DNA of 64,000 nucleotides from Megaleporinus macrocephalus (GCA_021613375.1 CM038703.1:20820194-20884193), one strand, 5' to 3'; numbered from the stretch's first letter, positions 23,196-35,390 are shown. Notes: generated by a model not told the origin, from the sequence alone. Translations and numbers: made by a program.

Positions 23196-23879
23196 CTCTA
23201 GCTCAGGGGTCAATAATAGGTGGACCACAGTCCGGATCCGCACCCAGACGTTGTCCAATGCGGACTCAAACCGATAAACAATTAAGAATGATTTAATTTT
23301 GACTGTGTTTATTTTAAGCGGCAGAGCTTTGCTTGTCTTTACGGTATACGGGCTTTACAGCGCAGTGAACTCAGAGACCAATCCCGTGTGAACAGCGAAA
23401 ACTGACTGTTTAATAGGAACGGTTATGGAATGGACCTGCTCGTCTAGTTTTGGAGAATTCCGCTCTGTAAAACCAACATGTCAATCTGTGAAGCTGAGTT
23501 TACAAGAAGACGCATGTTTTATTTACTTTCCTTTAATTTACTTTGCTTTAAGATGCACTTTTTTTCAAAAGCATTCTGTTTTTTTTAAATGTAGCCCTTG
23601 TTTTTACTAAAAGTAAAGAATAAATGATTTGGAGTTTTATAAATAATTCATTCAGTTCAGCAATTAAACAGTAAATATACTGAAATATACTTAGCGGTAT
23701 TTGTAATAAGTTTGTCTTTAAGTAGCTGATGGTATAAGATGTTAATACTAGGCTACTTCAGTAAACAGGATACGCCACTGAATCATAACACATGTTAGAA
23801 ATTATGCCGGTCCGGACTTAGCCTGAGGAAATCTCCTCTAACTGGACCTGAATTTTAATTAAGTACCCCTGACCTAGCT
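23196..23879. mobile_element. hAT-type non-autonomous element (668 bp)
   Basis: Starts CAGGGGTCAATAATAGGTGG at 23204 and ends AATTAAGTACCCCTG at 23871, giving CAGGGGT/ACCCCTG terminal inverted repeats. The flanks CTCTAGCT (23196-23203) and ACCTAGCT (23872-23879) agree at 6 of 8 bases, an aged 8-bp hAT target duplication. The interior has GGTGGACCACAGTCCGGATC near the left and GGTCCGGACTTAGCC near the right, a second level of inverted similarity. No transposase remains. Confidence 0.72.
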
Positions 23880-25430
23880 TCTTTGTTTCTTGTACAAAAA
23901 AAAAAGCTGTACCATGCGTCATGCTCCTAAAACCACAGCAGATTCTACTGAGAATGCCAGGGGAACTTCACATCCGGCCAGACTCTCTCTGACATCGGAA
24001 GTTTGAATATCGGAAGATGTTGGAAATGATGCTGTACTTTCTTTGTATAAAGAAAGCAAAGTCAGTCTCATCAAAGAATTCTTCAAGCCATCAACAGAGC
24101 ATCGTTACAGAAGAGAATATACGACAACTTAAAAAACACATCTGCTATTAAAAAGAAAAAAAGGTCAGTACTACCTGGTAGTGTACCCTATAATAAAAAA
24201 TGACCAATGATCAAATTAACCGTAAATTGTTGTTATCTGTAATCAATTTCAAACCACTCCAGCGTCAGTGGGGCTGATATTGCGACTTTAGAAAATGAAT
24301 GCTGATGACCTGTTGTTGGGGTTTTTGTTCAGGCAATAACAGCTGCTGACAAGAATATTTCCGAACCTGCTAAAAAAAGTCTTCACATCTGCAGTGATGC
24401 AAGACCCTGTCGGACCTAAATACAAGTTGACCTAAAATTCTGGCTCATCCCCATGCAGCTATTTCTGAAACACACACAGTGTCTGTAGTAGCTCATAAAA
24501 AATGTATGTTTGTTCCAAGTTCAATGACAAAATGTTAAGCTGCAGCTCTGAATATCTGCCAGTCCTGCGGACGCGTTCCACGAGTCCCTTAGTAGTACTT
24601 TATGAAAATACTTCCGCGACCATCAATGAACCATGACTGCTCAGATTTTTATCCTCCACTATTCAGCTTTAGGATATCTGCACCATTTCCCCTCACTTGT
24701 AAGGGAACCTTATCTGCCCAGTTTGCTTTGCCAGACTCTACGCGCAGATGTCCAGTCTTAAATGATTTGAGAGGTATAGGTTCCTCCCAAGAGGAAGCTG
24801 CCTGAAATCTGAGCGTGTGTGATTCATTGGGCATTTGTGTCCATTCAGGGCTGAGAGAGCTTTAAAATGGTTGCTCCCACCTAGTTTTTCTTTCTTTTTT
24901 TTTTTCAACTAAAGCTGGAACAGTGGAAAAGATTTATAACCTACTGCTAGCCTGAGAATTAACACCTGAGATCTTCCTCTTTATCATAGTCTTGTAGTGA
25001 TAATTCGCTGTTTACATTAGAACATTTTTAAGCATGGGGGTACTGTAGGACCGAGAAAGAGTCATTAGCATCAGCAGCTCTATATTTCAATGCGATGTGC
25101 TCAGCACCGAATGTTCACCACAGTACGTGCCCTGGACCCAGCCATCTTTGCTTCCTGACAGCTTTCTTGCAGCACTGAAATCTGAGCCAATTAGATGTCA
25201 TGATAGTGTCATAACTGTGACTGACCACACTATAAACTCTGAGAATCTACCTGTTAATGATGCAGATTGGCTGTTGTAGCCATCTACAATTTTAAGCCAG
25301 GCTCCACACTTCTGCATGAAAAATAAGTTAATAATAATATTTTTTTTTCTCTTTGCTTAGGTCCACTTGTGTCATTTGAGTTCATGCGCCAAAATAATTC
25401 AATTTAATCCTTACAACTAAACAGCTATAT
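23880..25430. other. Unassigned DNA
   Basis: No gene or named repeat. A small perfect hairpin CTTTCTTTGTATAAAGAAAG lies at about 24038-24057. Overlapping short frames at 24602-24834 lack domains. Confidence 0.4.
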
Positions 25431-25509
25431 GTAAATGGCCTCAGTCCTGAATGGCTGCATTTTAGAGCATTTTCACATTACAGTTTTTTTCCAGACCCTA
25501 GCCTGGTCC

Positions 25510-25650
25510 CTAAGTCTCTACCTGACTGCAGATAAAGGTTTGTACATCTTTTTTGCTGCTGTTTTTCAGTTAACGGCTTGCATTTTGAACAGCAACGTCT
25601 GGTGCACAATAAAAGTTCCCAGTGGTTTCTCAGTTAGATTGATTTTGAGT
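25510..25650 (+). repeat. Local duplicated segment, copy 1
   Basis: CCTGACTGCAGATAAAGGTT ... TTTTCAGTTAACGGCTTGCATTTTG ... GTGGTTTCTCAGTTAGA recurs, diverged, at 27090-27190 in the same orientation about 1.6 kb away. The family is not recognised. Confidence 0.55.
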
Positions 25651-25739
25651 AACTGTAAATGGTGCAAAAGTGTTTTCTATCTAGAAGAGCACTTCCTGCC
25701 CTCCATCTGCAGTTCGCATAACAGCAACACAGTGACATG

Positions 25740-26880
25740 ATGTCATTTGCAAGCAACCTATTGTGCAATTGAATTGTTGTGCGTGAAAGCAAACCAGTGA
25801 CAATGAACTCCCCCTGGTGTTTTACCAGTCTAAAGTTAAGCATCAAACTTTAGCCCTACACAACAGCGTCTACAGCCGTTTAAGTAAAGTTAACTCTTGC
25901 TTCGTTGCTATTGTTGACACTTTGCTTGAGATGTATATTGTTGCCTAGAGCTGCCGTGCTCCTTCGTCATTTGACTGTGTGGCAGACTTAATAATTTCCG
26001 AGATAGTGACTCACTTTTACTCTTGAGGTACAAAGTGGTACTGCAAGACAGGATGAGCCATGGTTCGCTGGTTAGCATACTAATTTTATAGATGTCTTTG
26101 ATGTAACAAAATGTTAGTCTATTTAGTCCATAATTAAAATCTTTTTTTCAGAAAAACATGGTGATTAAGACGGGAAATAGATTAACAAACATGCATGGTA
26201 GCACCAGACAGGATTTACACTGTTTATACTACTAGGGCTAGCCAGACATACTCTGCTTTCCGAACCTCCCCCACTCCCTTGTTTTTGTATTCCTCTCTGT
26301 CATTATGGGAGACAGGTGCTTATTCTTGTCGGAGGAGTCTGGACTCCTTTGAAACAGTGCTCTCCAGCCCTGAGAGAGTGGAGGAGCTTGGCTGTAGAGC
26401 TGAGTGGAGCAGCTGTTGTTTATGGACGCTAGCACATGCCTGAAAGGTAATTTAAGCTATTGTTATTAGTTCTGTTTGACAATGTACAAATACATTTCCG
26501 GTGTTCACCTGCACTGGTCTCTGTATGTTTCAGATTGGTGTTTGGTGTTCCAGTCAGGGTGACACAACCCCTTACCTAACTGATACAGCTAAGCCTAAGT
26601 GTGTCAGATCAGATTTTGTACTTTCTGTTATAAGTCTGGTTAGGTGCACAACTACAAACACTTTAGTCAATGCACCCCACCAAAAACAAATGGGAGACAT
26701 ATTTTTCCATTAAAAATAGATGCAGCAGCAGAACCATATGATATTCTGACACATTCTTTTGTCTTTTACATAATGTTCTGGCCAGTGGCAAAACAGAATA
26801 CACAAAATACACACAGGTCTGTCACCCATGTATATTTTGCATATTCTCATGTGCTTGATTTGTCTGTTTTCCCTTTTTTC
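25740..26880. other. Unassigned DNA
   Basis: No gene recognised. GGTGACACAACCCCTTACCTAACTG at about 26558 has a close match at about 27195, part of the same local duplication. Confidence 0.4.
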
Positions 26881-26881
26881 T

Positions 26882-26929
26882 ACCTTAAATAGTGCAACGG
26901 TGGTGCAATGGTGGTGCACTATTTAAGGT
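26882..26929. repeat. Perfect 15-bp inverted repeat hairpin
   Basis: ACCTTAAATAGTGCA at 26882-26896 is the exact complement of TGCACTATTTAAGGT at 26915-26929, with an 18-base loop that itself repeats GGTGGTGCAATGGTGG-like sequence. It could be a short MITE core or a cruciform-forming site. No flanking target duplication was identified. Confidence 0.8.
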
Positions 26930-27089
26930 GGTGAGGAAAGTAGATGCATAAGAAGTTGACTTTGAGTATTGTATTTTGCACTGTTCCTCTGTGGGTGTGC
27001 ACTGGTGATAGATTTAAAATAATGGCTACAAGCAACTCCACTAACACTTAAACAACAAGCAGGTGAATTGGAGGCTGAGTTCAGTCTCG

Positions 27090-27220
27090 TCTTGACTGCA
27101 GATTAAGCTTTGCAGACCAATTTTGCTGCAGATTTTCAGTAAATTTCTTGCATTTTGCAGGTTCCCTTGTGGTTTCTCAGTTAGAAAATCACAAGGTGAC
27201 ACAACTCCTCACCTAACTGT
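27090..27220 (+). repeat. Local duplicated segment, copy 2
   Basis: CTTGACTGCAGATTAAGCTT ... TTTTCAGTAAATTTCTTGCATTTTG ... GTGGTTTCTCAGTTAGA matches the segment at 25510-25650. It is followed by GGTGACACAACTCCTCACCT, which matches about 26558, so the pieces are rearranged relative to each other. Confidence 0.55.
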
Positions 27221-27615
27221 ATTATATTTGATTAAGGCAAGATAAAGATTCCACATTTGTTTAATTCATTTCCCAAAAAAAACGAATGTTAGCTTGACTG
27301 TGTCATTGTTCAGACAATAGATAAGCACTAATAGAGTCCAGGGTTTCAAAAGGATATTTAGATCAATGTTCCAGTCTTTGTAAAAGAATAGAAAACCTGC
27401 TAATGCTCATTTATACTAGACGACCAGACGGTCAGCATGACTGACAATGCTTTTGCATTCTTCTCTAATTTAACACACATTACAAACTGCTTTATCAGCA
27501 TAAGTGAAAAGTGCAATATTGGAAATATTTACATCAATGTCAGTATTTACATAATTTCAGTATGTACCCTCCCCCCTTTATTTTAATAATCTGGCAAGCA
27601 CTTGAGCATGAAAGC

Positions 27616-27820
27616 CTCTAGTGCAGTGGTTTTCAATCCTGCACCTGCAGATCCACCTTCCAGCGGGCTTCACCTCCAACCCAAAGCTAACACGCCTCCT
27701 GCAGCTAATCAAGCACTTCCGAAGGCAGTAATTAGATGGATTAGGTGGGGTCTATCAGGGTTGGAGCTGAAGCCTGCAGGAACATTCTCCAGGAGCAGGT
27801 TTGTGGCCACTGTTCTAATG
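27616..27820. mobile_element. Short hAT MITE (189 bp)
   Basis: Runs from CAGTGGTTTTCAATCCTG at 27624 to CAGGTTTGTGGCCACTG ending at 27812. CAGTGG/CCACTG ends and the phrase TTTTCAATCCTG are typical of the CAGTGGTTCTCAA hAT MITEs of fish. Flanks CTCTAGTG and TTCTAATG agree at 6 of 8 positions, an aged 8-bp target duplication. The 86-codon frame through it (27602-27862) is incidental. Confidence 0.72.
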
Positions 27821-29270
27821 AGTAGATCAAATGCACCTGAGAGTTTCAAACGACACATATAAATTATGTTTTGCGCAAAAGTTTGCTTATTGTGTTTAGC
27901 TGGGTTCTGTTTTAAATGTGTTTAGAGTCAGTGGCCCGTATTCATTAAAGTCGTTTACCATAAACTATAAAACAAGTGTACATTTAACCAGTCAGACAAA
28001 TATATCATTTGTGGTTAAATAAGCAAGTGAGTAATTATCAGGAATAATATAATTAGTATTAGCAAACAACAGTAAAAATCAGCAATAATGTATGACGGCA
28101 AACATTGGTTCACAAGTTGCTCAATACCTTTGTTTTACTGGCACTGCATAAATTAAGACATGCTTCTTGTAGATTATATGTATATGAGGGCAAATTGTGG
28201 CGAGTCTGTTTGCAAATGATATGGAAATGAGGTACTCAAGCGCTGAAGCTGATTCAACAGTTGCGCCCAAAACCACTGTTTTGTCAATGTACTGTTGGGT
28301 TTCCTGAACAAAGTGCGGAGTAGCCCATACACCATTCAGGATGGTCTAATGGTGAATAAGCGCTGCTAGGTTTTCTGCTTTTGTCAGGTACAAGGAGATG
28401 CATCAAATTTAGTGTTTGTGGTAAGTGGCCATACACCATGAAGTTGAAGATTATGCTGAAAAACTCATATTTGTGTGTCAGTACCTGAACTATTATTTAG
28501 AATATTCAGTAATACCAAATACTACAAGGTATAAAATTATAATAGCAATTCTTCTATAAAAGGCACTGCTGTAAATTCCTAAGGAATTCTGCTTCATCAA
28601 CTATAGGCCTATTATCCTCTCTATGGATGCTACAATGTAATGGTACAATGCTTACTATGTCTGTTCCTTTCTTCTGCTGTGTATTTTGAGCACACAGCCC
28701 TGTCCATTGCTCCTATGGTGAGTAGAGCCCACGTATAGTGCTGGGGTGCGTTATAGGAATGGATGCTAGACTACTCCTCCGATTGCAGGGGTTGGTTTAG
28801 ACTTGTATCATCCTGCTGTGATATAAGCTTGAGGAAATAAATAAATCTTTAATAACGGGTGGAAACAGGGCTGTTTGTTAGTGTATGCTGGATATCTGGG
28901 TATAAGCTCCATAAATAAAACAAGTGGTGTCCACCTTTTTTTTTCTTCTCTCTATCTTTCCTGAACTGAATGCATTTGAGAAATCCAGTGAGACAGAACC
29001 CATGCCCATCAAATCTAATAGAAAATGCAACATGTGCTGCTACAAGCTTACTCTGTATGAGACCACTGAAGTGAGAGGGTCTTCAAAGGGTCTTCTATGG
29101 TGCTTATATGCCGGCTAAACTAGTGCTGAAAGCCCTCTCATACAGCTTGATTGACACATGAATGCGGTTCATAATGTAATGCGTTCTCATATACACAGCT
29201 GCTACATCTTATTCCTGCGTCATGGTGCTGTGTATTTGAAATCTCATTTTTCATTGTCATGTGGAAGCAC
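27821..29270. other. Unassigned DNA
   Basis: No gene or named repeat is recognised in this stretch. Confidence 0.45.
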
Positions 29271-29275
29271 AAAGA

Positions 29276-29277
<2 letters not shown>

Positions 29278-29320
<43 letters not shown>
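29278..29320. repeat. (GA)n microsatellite
   Basis: About 21 uninterrupted GA units. They account for the arginine/glutamate and serine/leucine runs of the short frames that cross it. Confidence 0.97.
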
Positions 29321-29323
<3 letters not shown>

Positions 29324-30260
29324 TCTCCTAGGCAAAAGCAGAAGAAATATCCTGCAAGTCCACCCAAGGTCACGCTGTCAAATTTTCCGAATAGACCTGA
29401 GAGGAACAGGCCTTATGTATGTATTCCGGCCACGTACAGAACGGAAAGCAACACAAGCAATATCATCCTTTCTTGAGGCTCTCAACTGTCCAATTAGCCT
29501 TATCTCTCTTTTGCAAGAACAAAAATGTGTCATTTAAAAAAAGAAATGTGCGAGAGAAGCGGGCGGCGGCACCGTCCTCCGAATGCATTACCTGTTTAAT
29601 ACGCCTAATTATGTGATGATTTCAATGCGCCGCTTATGTCGGGCCCCCTGTTTCATGCCGTGGAAGAAGTTCTCAGAGTGATAAATGAAGATTTCAATTA
29701 AAGATGGCTTTCATGAATAAAAATGACCCCCACCGTGTCACGATGATTCAATCCAAAGGTGTGTCCCAAATTTCACCTTGATTAAACCCTGCTCGTGCTC
29801 TCATAAGGGATCCGGGTGTTTTTCTTTCCAATCCGCTCACGTCAGAAGTTGCTTTTGGCACATCGTCGCATTATCTGTCTGTCTCTTGTCCTTAGTAATA
29901 TAACAAAAGTACAATACCACTCCTGAGACAGCAGTCAAATTTAAATGTGCCTTTGTCTCCTCTGCCAGTCTTTGAAAGGGGATCTTACATACAAGGACAC
30001 ATAAAAGATAATGCTGTTATGTTTCAGGAGCAGTCTCCCCCAGGCGGGTGCAGGGCTCTGTCGGAAGCGTGTAAATCATGCAGCTGGAACACTGTCAGCC
30101 ATCATGACACCTCCCATAAACACTGCTGACCGGTGGCCGTAGCTTTCTACTTCTTCATCAGCATGCCATACTGTAGAGACATGCTCATATCAGCGACGCC
30201 AGATAGCCACACATGACAAATACGGGCAGTAATGCAGCCTAATGGAAGAGGCAATTGCAA
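29321..30260. promoter_or_regulatory. Candidate conserved noncoding block
   Basis: A transposon-free block with more CpG than the flanks and dense homeodomain-like cores, for example TGTCCAATTAGCCTTATC near 29488, TACGCCTAATTATGTGATG near 29600 and GATTTCAATTAAAGATGG near 29689. Frames through it are short and overlapping, without domains. Its look matches vertebrate developmental enhancers; this is composition-based inference. Confidence 0.38.
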
Positions 30261-31275
30261 AGGGGACATGCTGAAAAGTGGTGAGGACAAAATGTGTCTG
30301 TGCATACTATTATTATTTTTTTTAATAATCTATATATTTTTTTTAACCTAATTAGCCTAGTGAAATATTTGAAAAGCGTAAGGAAGACATATTATTGATC
30401 TATCTTGATAAACTGCATTGCCGTGTTGTGATAGTGGTAGCAATACACAATTTAACAGTCAAATCCCCAAGTCATTGCAGATTAATGTTATCATGGTGGG
30501 ACAGAGGGATGGGCATGTGGGTGTGTAGTTGTAATGCAGGTATATTAAAAAAAATAAACAAACAATTTCAGAATGAAGACCGATAGGTGTATCGTAGAAA
30601 AAAGACCGATAAGTATGTACAGCAGGCTGACAAACTGAGCACTGATTATTCCATGTATGGAGAATCTACCTTCAATACCTTCAAGTTATTTGGTAAATGC
30701 TTAAAAGAAGGTTTCTCTTCAAAATATATATGGTATGGTTTAGTAGTTCTTGCCACAGTTGGTAGTTCCTAATATGCTTTAGTAATTCTTGCTGTCGTTA
30801 ATAGTTCTTGGTAGTTCATGATTTGGCTATTCTGGGTACTGTTTGGTTGATCTTGCTATGATTTGTTAACGTCTGCTGTAGGTTTAATACAGTGTTCTTA
30901 AAGTCCAGCAATGAAAAAGCTTAACCGTGTGTAGTTAAAGGCTAAAGGCTACATTTACTGTCTATTTGTTTTTTTTGTTTTTTCTTTATAACTGGTGTTA
31001 TCGCAGCACATAACCCTTCAGCCCACTTTTTCATAAAAGAAACTTCACATGGAGGGCTGCTGCACAGCTCTATCAGTTTAACAAGCACAACAATGGGTGA
31101 CTGTGATGGTCCAGCAGGGAGAAGACAGGTGGAAGGTACTCCAGGTGGAGGTTAAAAAAAAACGTGTTTATTGTCCTCAGTGTGATAAAATGTTTATTGC
31201 CCTCAGTGTGATTTAGCAGTGCAAAAAACTTTACACAAGTCAATACACATATATACACCAATATTTATACATATA
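30261..31275. other. AT-rich unassigned DNA
   Basis: No gene recognised. Short direct repetition of GTAGTTCTTG-like phrases occurs at about 30740-30830. Confidence 0.45.
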
Positions 31276-31930
31276 TACACTGAGCAGTCATAACATTTAA
31301 ACCACCACTTCGTTTCTATGATATCTTTTGGTCAGCTCCACTAACCCTGTTCTTCAATGGTCAAAACACCACAGAGCAGATATTATTTGGATGGTGGATC
31401 AGTCTCACCACTGCAGTGGCATTGACGTGGTTGTGGTGTGTTAGCGTGTGGTGTGCTGGTGTGTGTGGATCAGACATTGCTGGAGTTTTTAAACACCTAA
31501 GTGTCACTGTTGGACTGAAAAAAGTTCACTAGAATAGTTCAGCTTCTGACTTTAAATCTACAAGGTGAACTAACAAAGGTAGGAGTATATAATAGAGTGG
31601 ACAGTGAGTGGACACAGTATTTAAAAATAAAAAACTCCAGCAGTACCGCTGTGTCTGATCCACTGCTACTAACCCAATACACACTAACACACCACCACAG
31701 TGTCAATATTACTGCAGTGCTGAGAATGATCCACCTCCTACATAATACCTGCTCTGTGGTGGTCCTGTGGGGAAAACAAAGAAGCTAACAAAGTATTCAG
31801 CAAATGAGATGGACTGCAGTCTGTAATTGTAGGACTACAAAGTGCTCCTATATGGTGAGAGGAGCTGATACAATGAACAGATATTGTAGAAACAAAGAGG
31901 TGTTTTTAATGCTAAAGCTGATCGGCGTAT
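31276..31930. mobile_element. Foldback (long-TIR) MITE, 651 bp
   Basis: The left arm starts CACTGAGCAGTCATAACATT at 31278. The right arm ends TTAATGCTAAAGCTGATCGG near 31928. TA flanks both ends. The two arms remain similar over roughly 200-250 bases each: both contain ACCACAGAGCAG.TATTAT, GGTGGATCA.TCTCA.CACTGCAGT and GGTGTGTTAG.GTGT in inverted orientation, and both reach an inner GTGGATCAGACA / CTGGAGTTTTT junction. No coding sequence. Elements with TACACTGATCAGCCATAACATT ends are abundant in otophysan fish genomes, as far as I recall. The right end abuts the LINE that follows. Confidence 0.75.
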
Positions 31931-31942
31931 ACGATTTTCTAA

Positions 31943-34670
31943 TAGTCCCATAATCAACCAACTCTCGGCTCCTCAGGCTGTAACCATTCTCAGTCACTGT
32001 TTTTTGCTGGTTCACGTAGCTTTAAGGGAGGCTTAGGGCTAGACAGGAAGTGCTATCCTAGAGTTTTATTTAGCACCATCGCAAAACTTACCAAAAATCA
32101 GGCAGGATCTGAACCTCAAATACCCGCCAACCACAGCAGCAATGATTTCATGAACTTTTTCAATAGCAAAATCGAGAATATTAGACAAAAAGTTCTACCA
32201 ATACGAGTAACCTATCCTTCATCCGGTTTGGCTCAAACAGCACAAAATGTGGTTTTAGAAGAAAGACTAGAAACATTTTCTCCACTTCAGCAGACAGAAC
32301 TAGAAAAACTTATCTCTTCTTCAAATTCTGCTACATGCACACTCGATATGATACCAACAAGCCTATTGAAACAAGTATTACCAGCTATTATTAAACCCAT
32401 CTCAACTATCATCAACTCTTCTCTTAGTCTGGGTCATGTACCTAAGTCTTTTAAACTAGCTGTGATAAAACCCTTGATAAAGAAGCCAAATCTTGACCCC
32501 AGAGAACTGTCCAGTTATAGACCCATTTCCAATTTACCTTTTATCTCTAAGATTTTAGAAAAGGCTGTAGCTCGACAACTCTGTTCTCATCTACATAAGA
32601 ACAACATATATGAAAAATTCCAATCTGGTTTTAGGCCACATCACAGCACAGAGACAGCTTTAGTTAAGATAACAAATGATCTTCTTCTTGCCTCTGATCA
32701 GGGCCACGTATCTCTACTGGTGTTACTCGATCTAAGTGCAGCTTTTGACATTATAGATCACACTATTTTCTTGGACAGGCTAGAAAATATAGTTGGAATC
32801 ACAGGAACAGCGTTATCCTGGTTCACATCTTACCTTAGTGATCGCTTTCAGTTTGTAAAGATAAATAATGTATCGTCTAACACTATAAAAGTGAAATATG
32901 GAGTTCCACAAGGTTCTGTTTTAGGTCCTCTGTTATTTACACTATATATGCTACCATTAGGCTCAGTTATAAATAGACATGGAATTAGTTTCCACTGTTA
33001 TGCCGATGATACACAACTGTACATATCAGCCAAACCAGATGATAAATCCAGATTAAAGAAGATAGAAGATTGTGTAAGAGATATTAGACTTTGGATGCTG
33101 CAGAACTTCCTTCTTTTGAACCCAGATAAAACGGAAGTTCTCCTCCTCGGCCCAAAGGCTGCTCGGACTAAATGTTCAGATTTAATGTTAAATCTTGCTG
33201 ACTTCTCTGTAGTTCCTGGTTCAGTAGCCAAAAATCTTGGTGTAACAATTGACTCAGATCTGACATTTAATCAACACATAGGTAATATTACAAGAACAGC
33301 GTTTCTTCACCTACGAAACATTTCAAAGTGAAGGAATGCGTTATCTGTGTCTGATGCTGAAAAGTTAGTACATGCCTTTATAACCTCAAGGCTAGATTAC
33401 TGTAATGCATTATTGTTAGGATGCTCCAGCAGGAACCTGAATAAACTCCACTTAGTTCAGAACGCTGCAGCTAGAGTACTAACTAAAACCAGGAAATTCA
33501 GTCACATCAGTCCAGTTTTATCAGCGCTACACTGGCTTCCTGTTAAATTCCGTATCGACTATAAAATTATTTTACTGACGTATAAAGCCCAGCACGGTCT
33601 CGCACCGGAGTACCTACAAGATCTTATTTCCTATTATGAACCGCCACGTTCACTCAGATAACAGGATGCTGGTTTTCTAATAGTTCCTAAAATTCAGAAG
33701 ACTACAATGGGGGGAAGAGCTTTTTCCTACAAAGCCCCAAAATTGTGGAATAATCTCCTAGTTAATGTTCGGGACTCTGACACAGTCTCAATATTTAAGT
33801 CTAGACTGAAAACATACTTGTTTAGTGTAGCTTTTGGTAATTAATCTTCTCTTTTAGATAAAGGCAGGAGATCTGGGGGTTCTTGGACACAGAGGTTTAT
33901 GGTAAACTGAGATGTTGGTGCTGTTGTTCCACCACTTCACGCGATCACACAGGTTTGTTGATGGTGGAGTGGGGGGACCCTAGTGTCTCAGGGTACTCTC
34001 ATGTCCATGTTACCTTCTGGTTCTCTCCTTTTAGTTTAGGCTGTTATAGTTAGATCTGCCGGAGTCGCCAGCCGCACTCTAAAATTCTGAAAATTCATAT
34101 TCTCTACAGTCTTACTCCCGAGCCCAACTAACTCTCTCTCCTTACTCTTCCTGAGGTAATGACTGTCCTCCCGTCTGTTGAGCGCTGTTGAAGGACTGAT
34201 CATCGGGCCATCACCCCACCATCACCAGCCAGCTCACCTGTCCATTACTACTACACCCTCAGTTACATCACTGTGCCATCCAGATGCACCAGCACTGAGA
34301 TAGGATGGGACTGTTTCAGCTCACGCCCACTTAACATAAAGACTCAGTCAGAGACTGCCTCAGCCAGAGACTGCCTCAGTCATACACTGCCTCTATCTGT
34401 GCAGCTTCTAAAGCTTTGCTATCCAGATTTCAAACAGAGGCTTCTTTCTTTGGTATTTAGTTCAAACTGTAAATACTGTTTGACCAGAGGAGGATGGGTC
34501 TCCCCTTGTGAGTCTGGTTCCTCCCAAGGTTTCTTCCTCCAGTTGAGGGAGTTTTTCCTTGCCACTGTTGCCTCTGGCTTGCTCACTGGGGGATATATGT
34601 TATAACTGTTTTCAAAACTCTGCTTTGAGACAACATCGTTGTAAATAAATAAAATTGACTTGACTTGACT
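31943..34670 (+). mobile_element. L2-clade LINE, 5'-truncated copy
   Basis: This is the 3' half of a non-LTR retrotransposon. The open frame can be followed upstream of its first ATG to about 31945 (residues such as [13 protein letters not shown] just before 32150), so the endonuclease half is missing and the copy is 5'-truncated at or near the foldback element. The RT frame runs to 33842. A 3' UTR of about 800 bases follows, with the TTCCTCCCAAGGTTTCTTCC phrase typical of fish L2 3' ends near 34528. It closes with AAATAAATAAAATTGACTTGACTTGAC, a short tandem tail (TTGAC units) where L2 elements end. Confidence 0.85.
32150..33844 (+). pseudogene. L2 LINE reverse transcriptase, two nonsense codons
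   Basis: The reverse transcriptase copies element RNA into DNA at a nicked target. Visible landmarks, counting from the ATG at 32150: [19 protein letters not shown] (about residues 125-143); [15 protein letters not shown]; motif A LDLSAAFD (193-200, first catalytic Asp); motif [12 protein letters not shown] (250-260); motif C YADD (284-287, catalytic pair intact); [14 protein letters not shown] after it. The frame is cut by TGA at 33329-33331 in LRNISK-stop-RNAL and by TAA at 33659-33661 in PRSLR-stop-QDAGF. Sequence on both sides of each stop stays in the same frame and matches the family: ITSRLDYCNALLLGCS after the first, WNNLLVNVRDSDTV and SRLKTYLFSVAF after the second. The frame ends at TAA 33842-33844. 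No frameshift was found, so this copy is fairly young but inactive. Confidence 0.88.
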
Positions 34671-35390
34671 ATGATGCTCCTGTTTTTTTCCCATAAGGAA
34701 AATCAACCAGGTAAGTACATTTTACTCTAGTATGATTAGTTTAGCTAGAACGTCTACTATCCACAACTGTTTTAAAGTAGAAATACTTCACAATCCTTAA
34801 ACTGTACAGCTTTATTGTCACAGCAGATACTGAGCATCGACAATTTCCTTTACAACCAGCTGGTGTTCTTCAGTACATGGATATACCAATCTCTTAGTTT
34901 TAGATTTATATCTCTTAGTTTTCCTGCAGGTTGTCCTTCTACTTCTTCTATTGCAGGCCAAATCTCTCAAATCATTTAACAAATACTGTATAATTTAGAA
35001 ATATCATAAATAAGGTTATTAGAGTGAGTATGTGTGCGCGCATGATTGCTGTGGTGAAAGATAGGTCAGTCGCAGTGAGAACAAAAATTATACCTACACT
35101 GCTACAATATATCAGAGTTGATAACATTAAAGGTTAAAAGATTAATATATGTATATTATATTTATATTTATTGCATCCTAAAGCTGCATACATTCACAAT
35201 AAATGAAAACTATCTGCTTAAACTAAATATTTCAGACTTGCTGCTGGCTGACCGTTGGTACAAGCACAGATAGCAAAATAACTAACTACACAATGGTAAA
35301 GTCAACAACTCACAAATAATAGAAACTGGTTACTCACTCTAGCTTATATATGAGCAATATAACTATTATTTTGCAAAGTGTGGACCACTA
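34671..35390. other. AT-rich unassigned DNA
   Basis: No gene or repeat is recognised downstream of the LINE tail. Confidence 0.45.

Noticed and set aside
27602..27862. 86-codon proline/alanine-rich + frame
   Set aside because: Lies across the hAT MITE at 27624-27812 and its flanks; not a gene.
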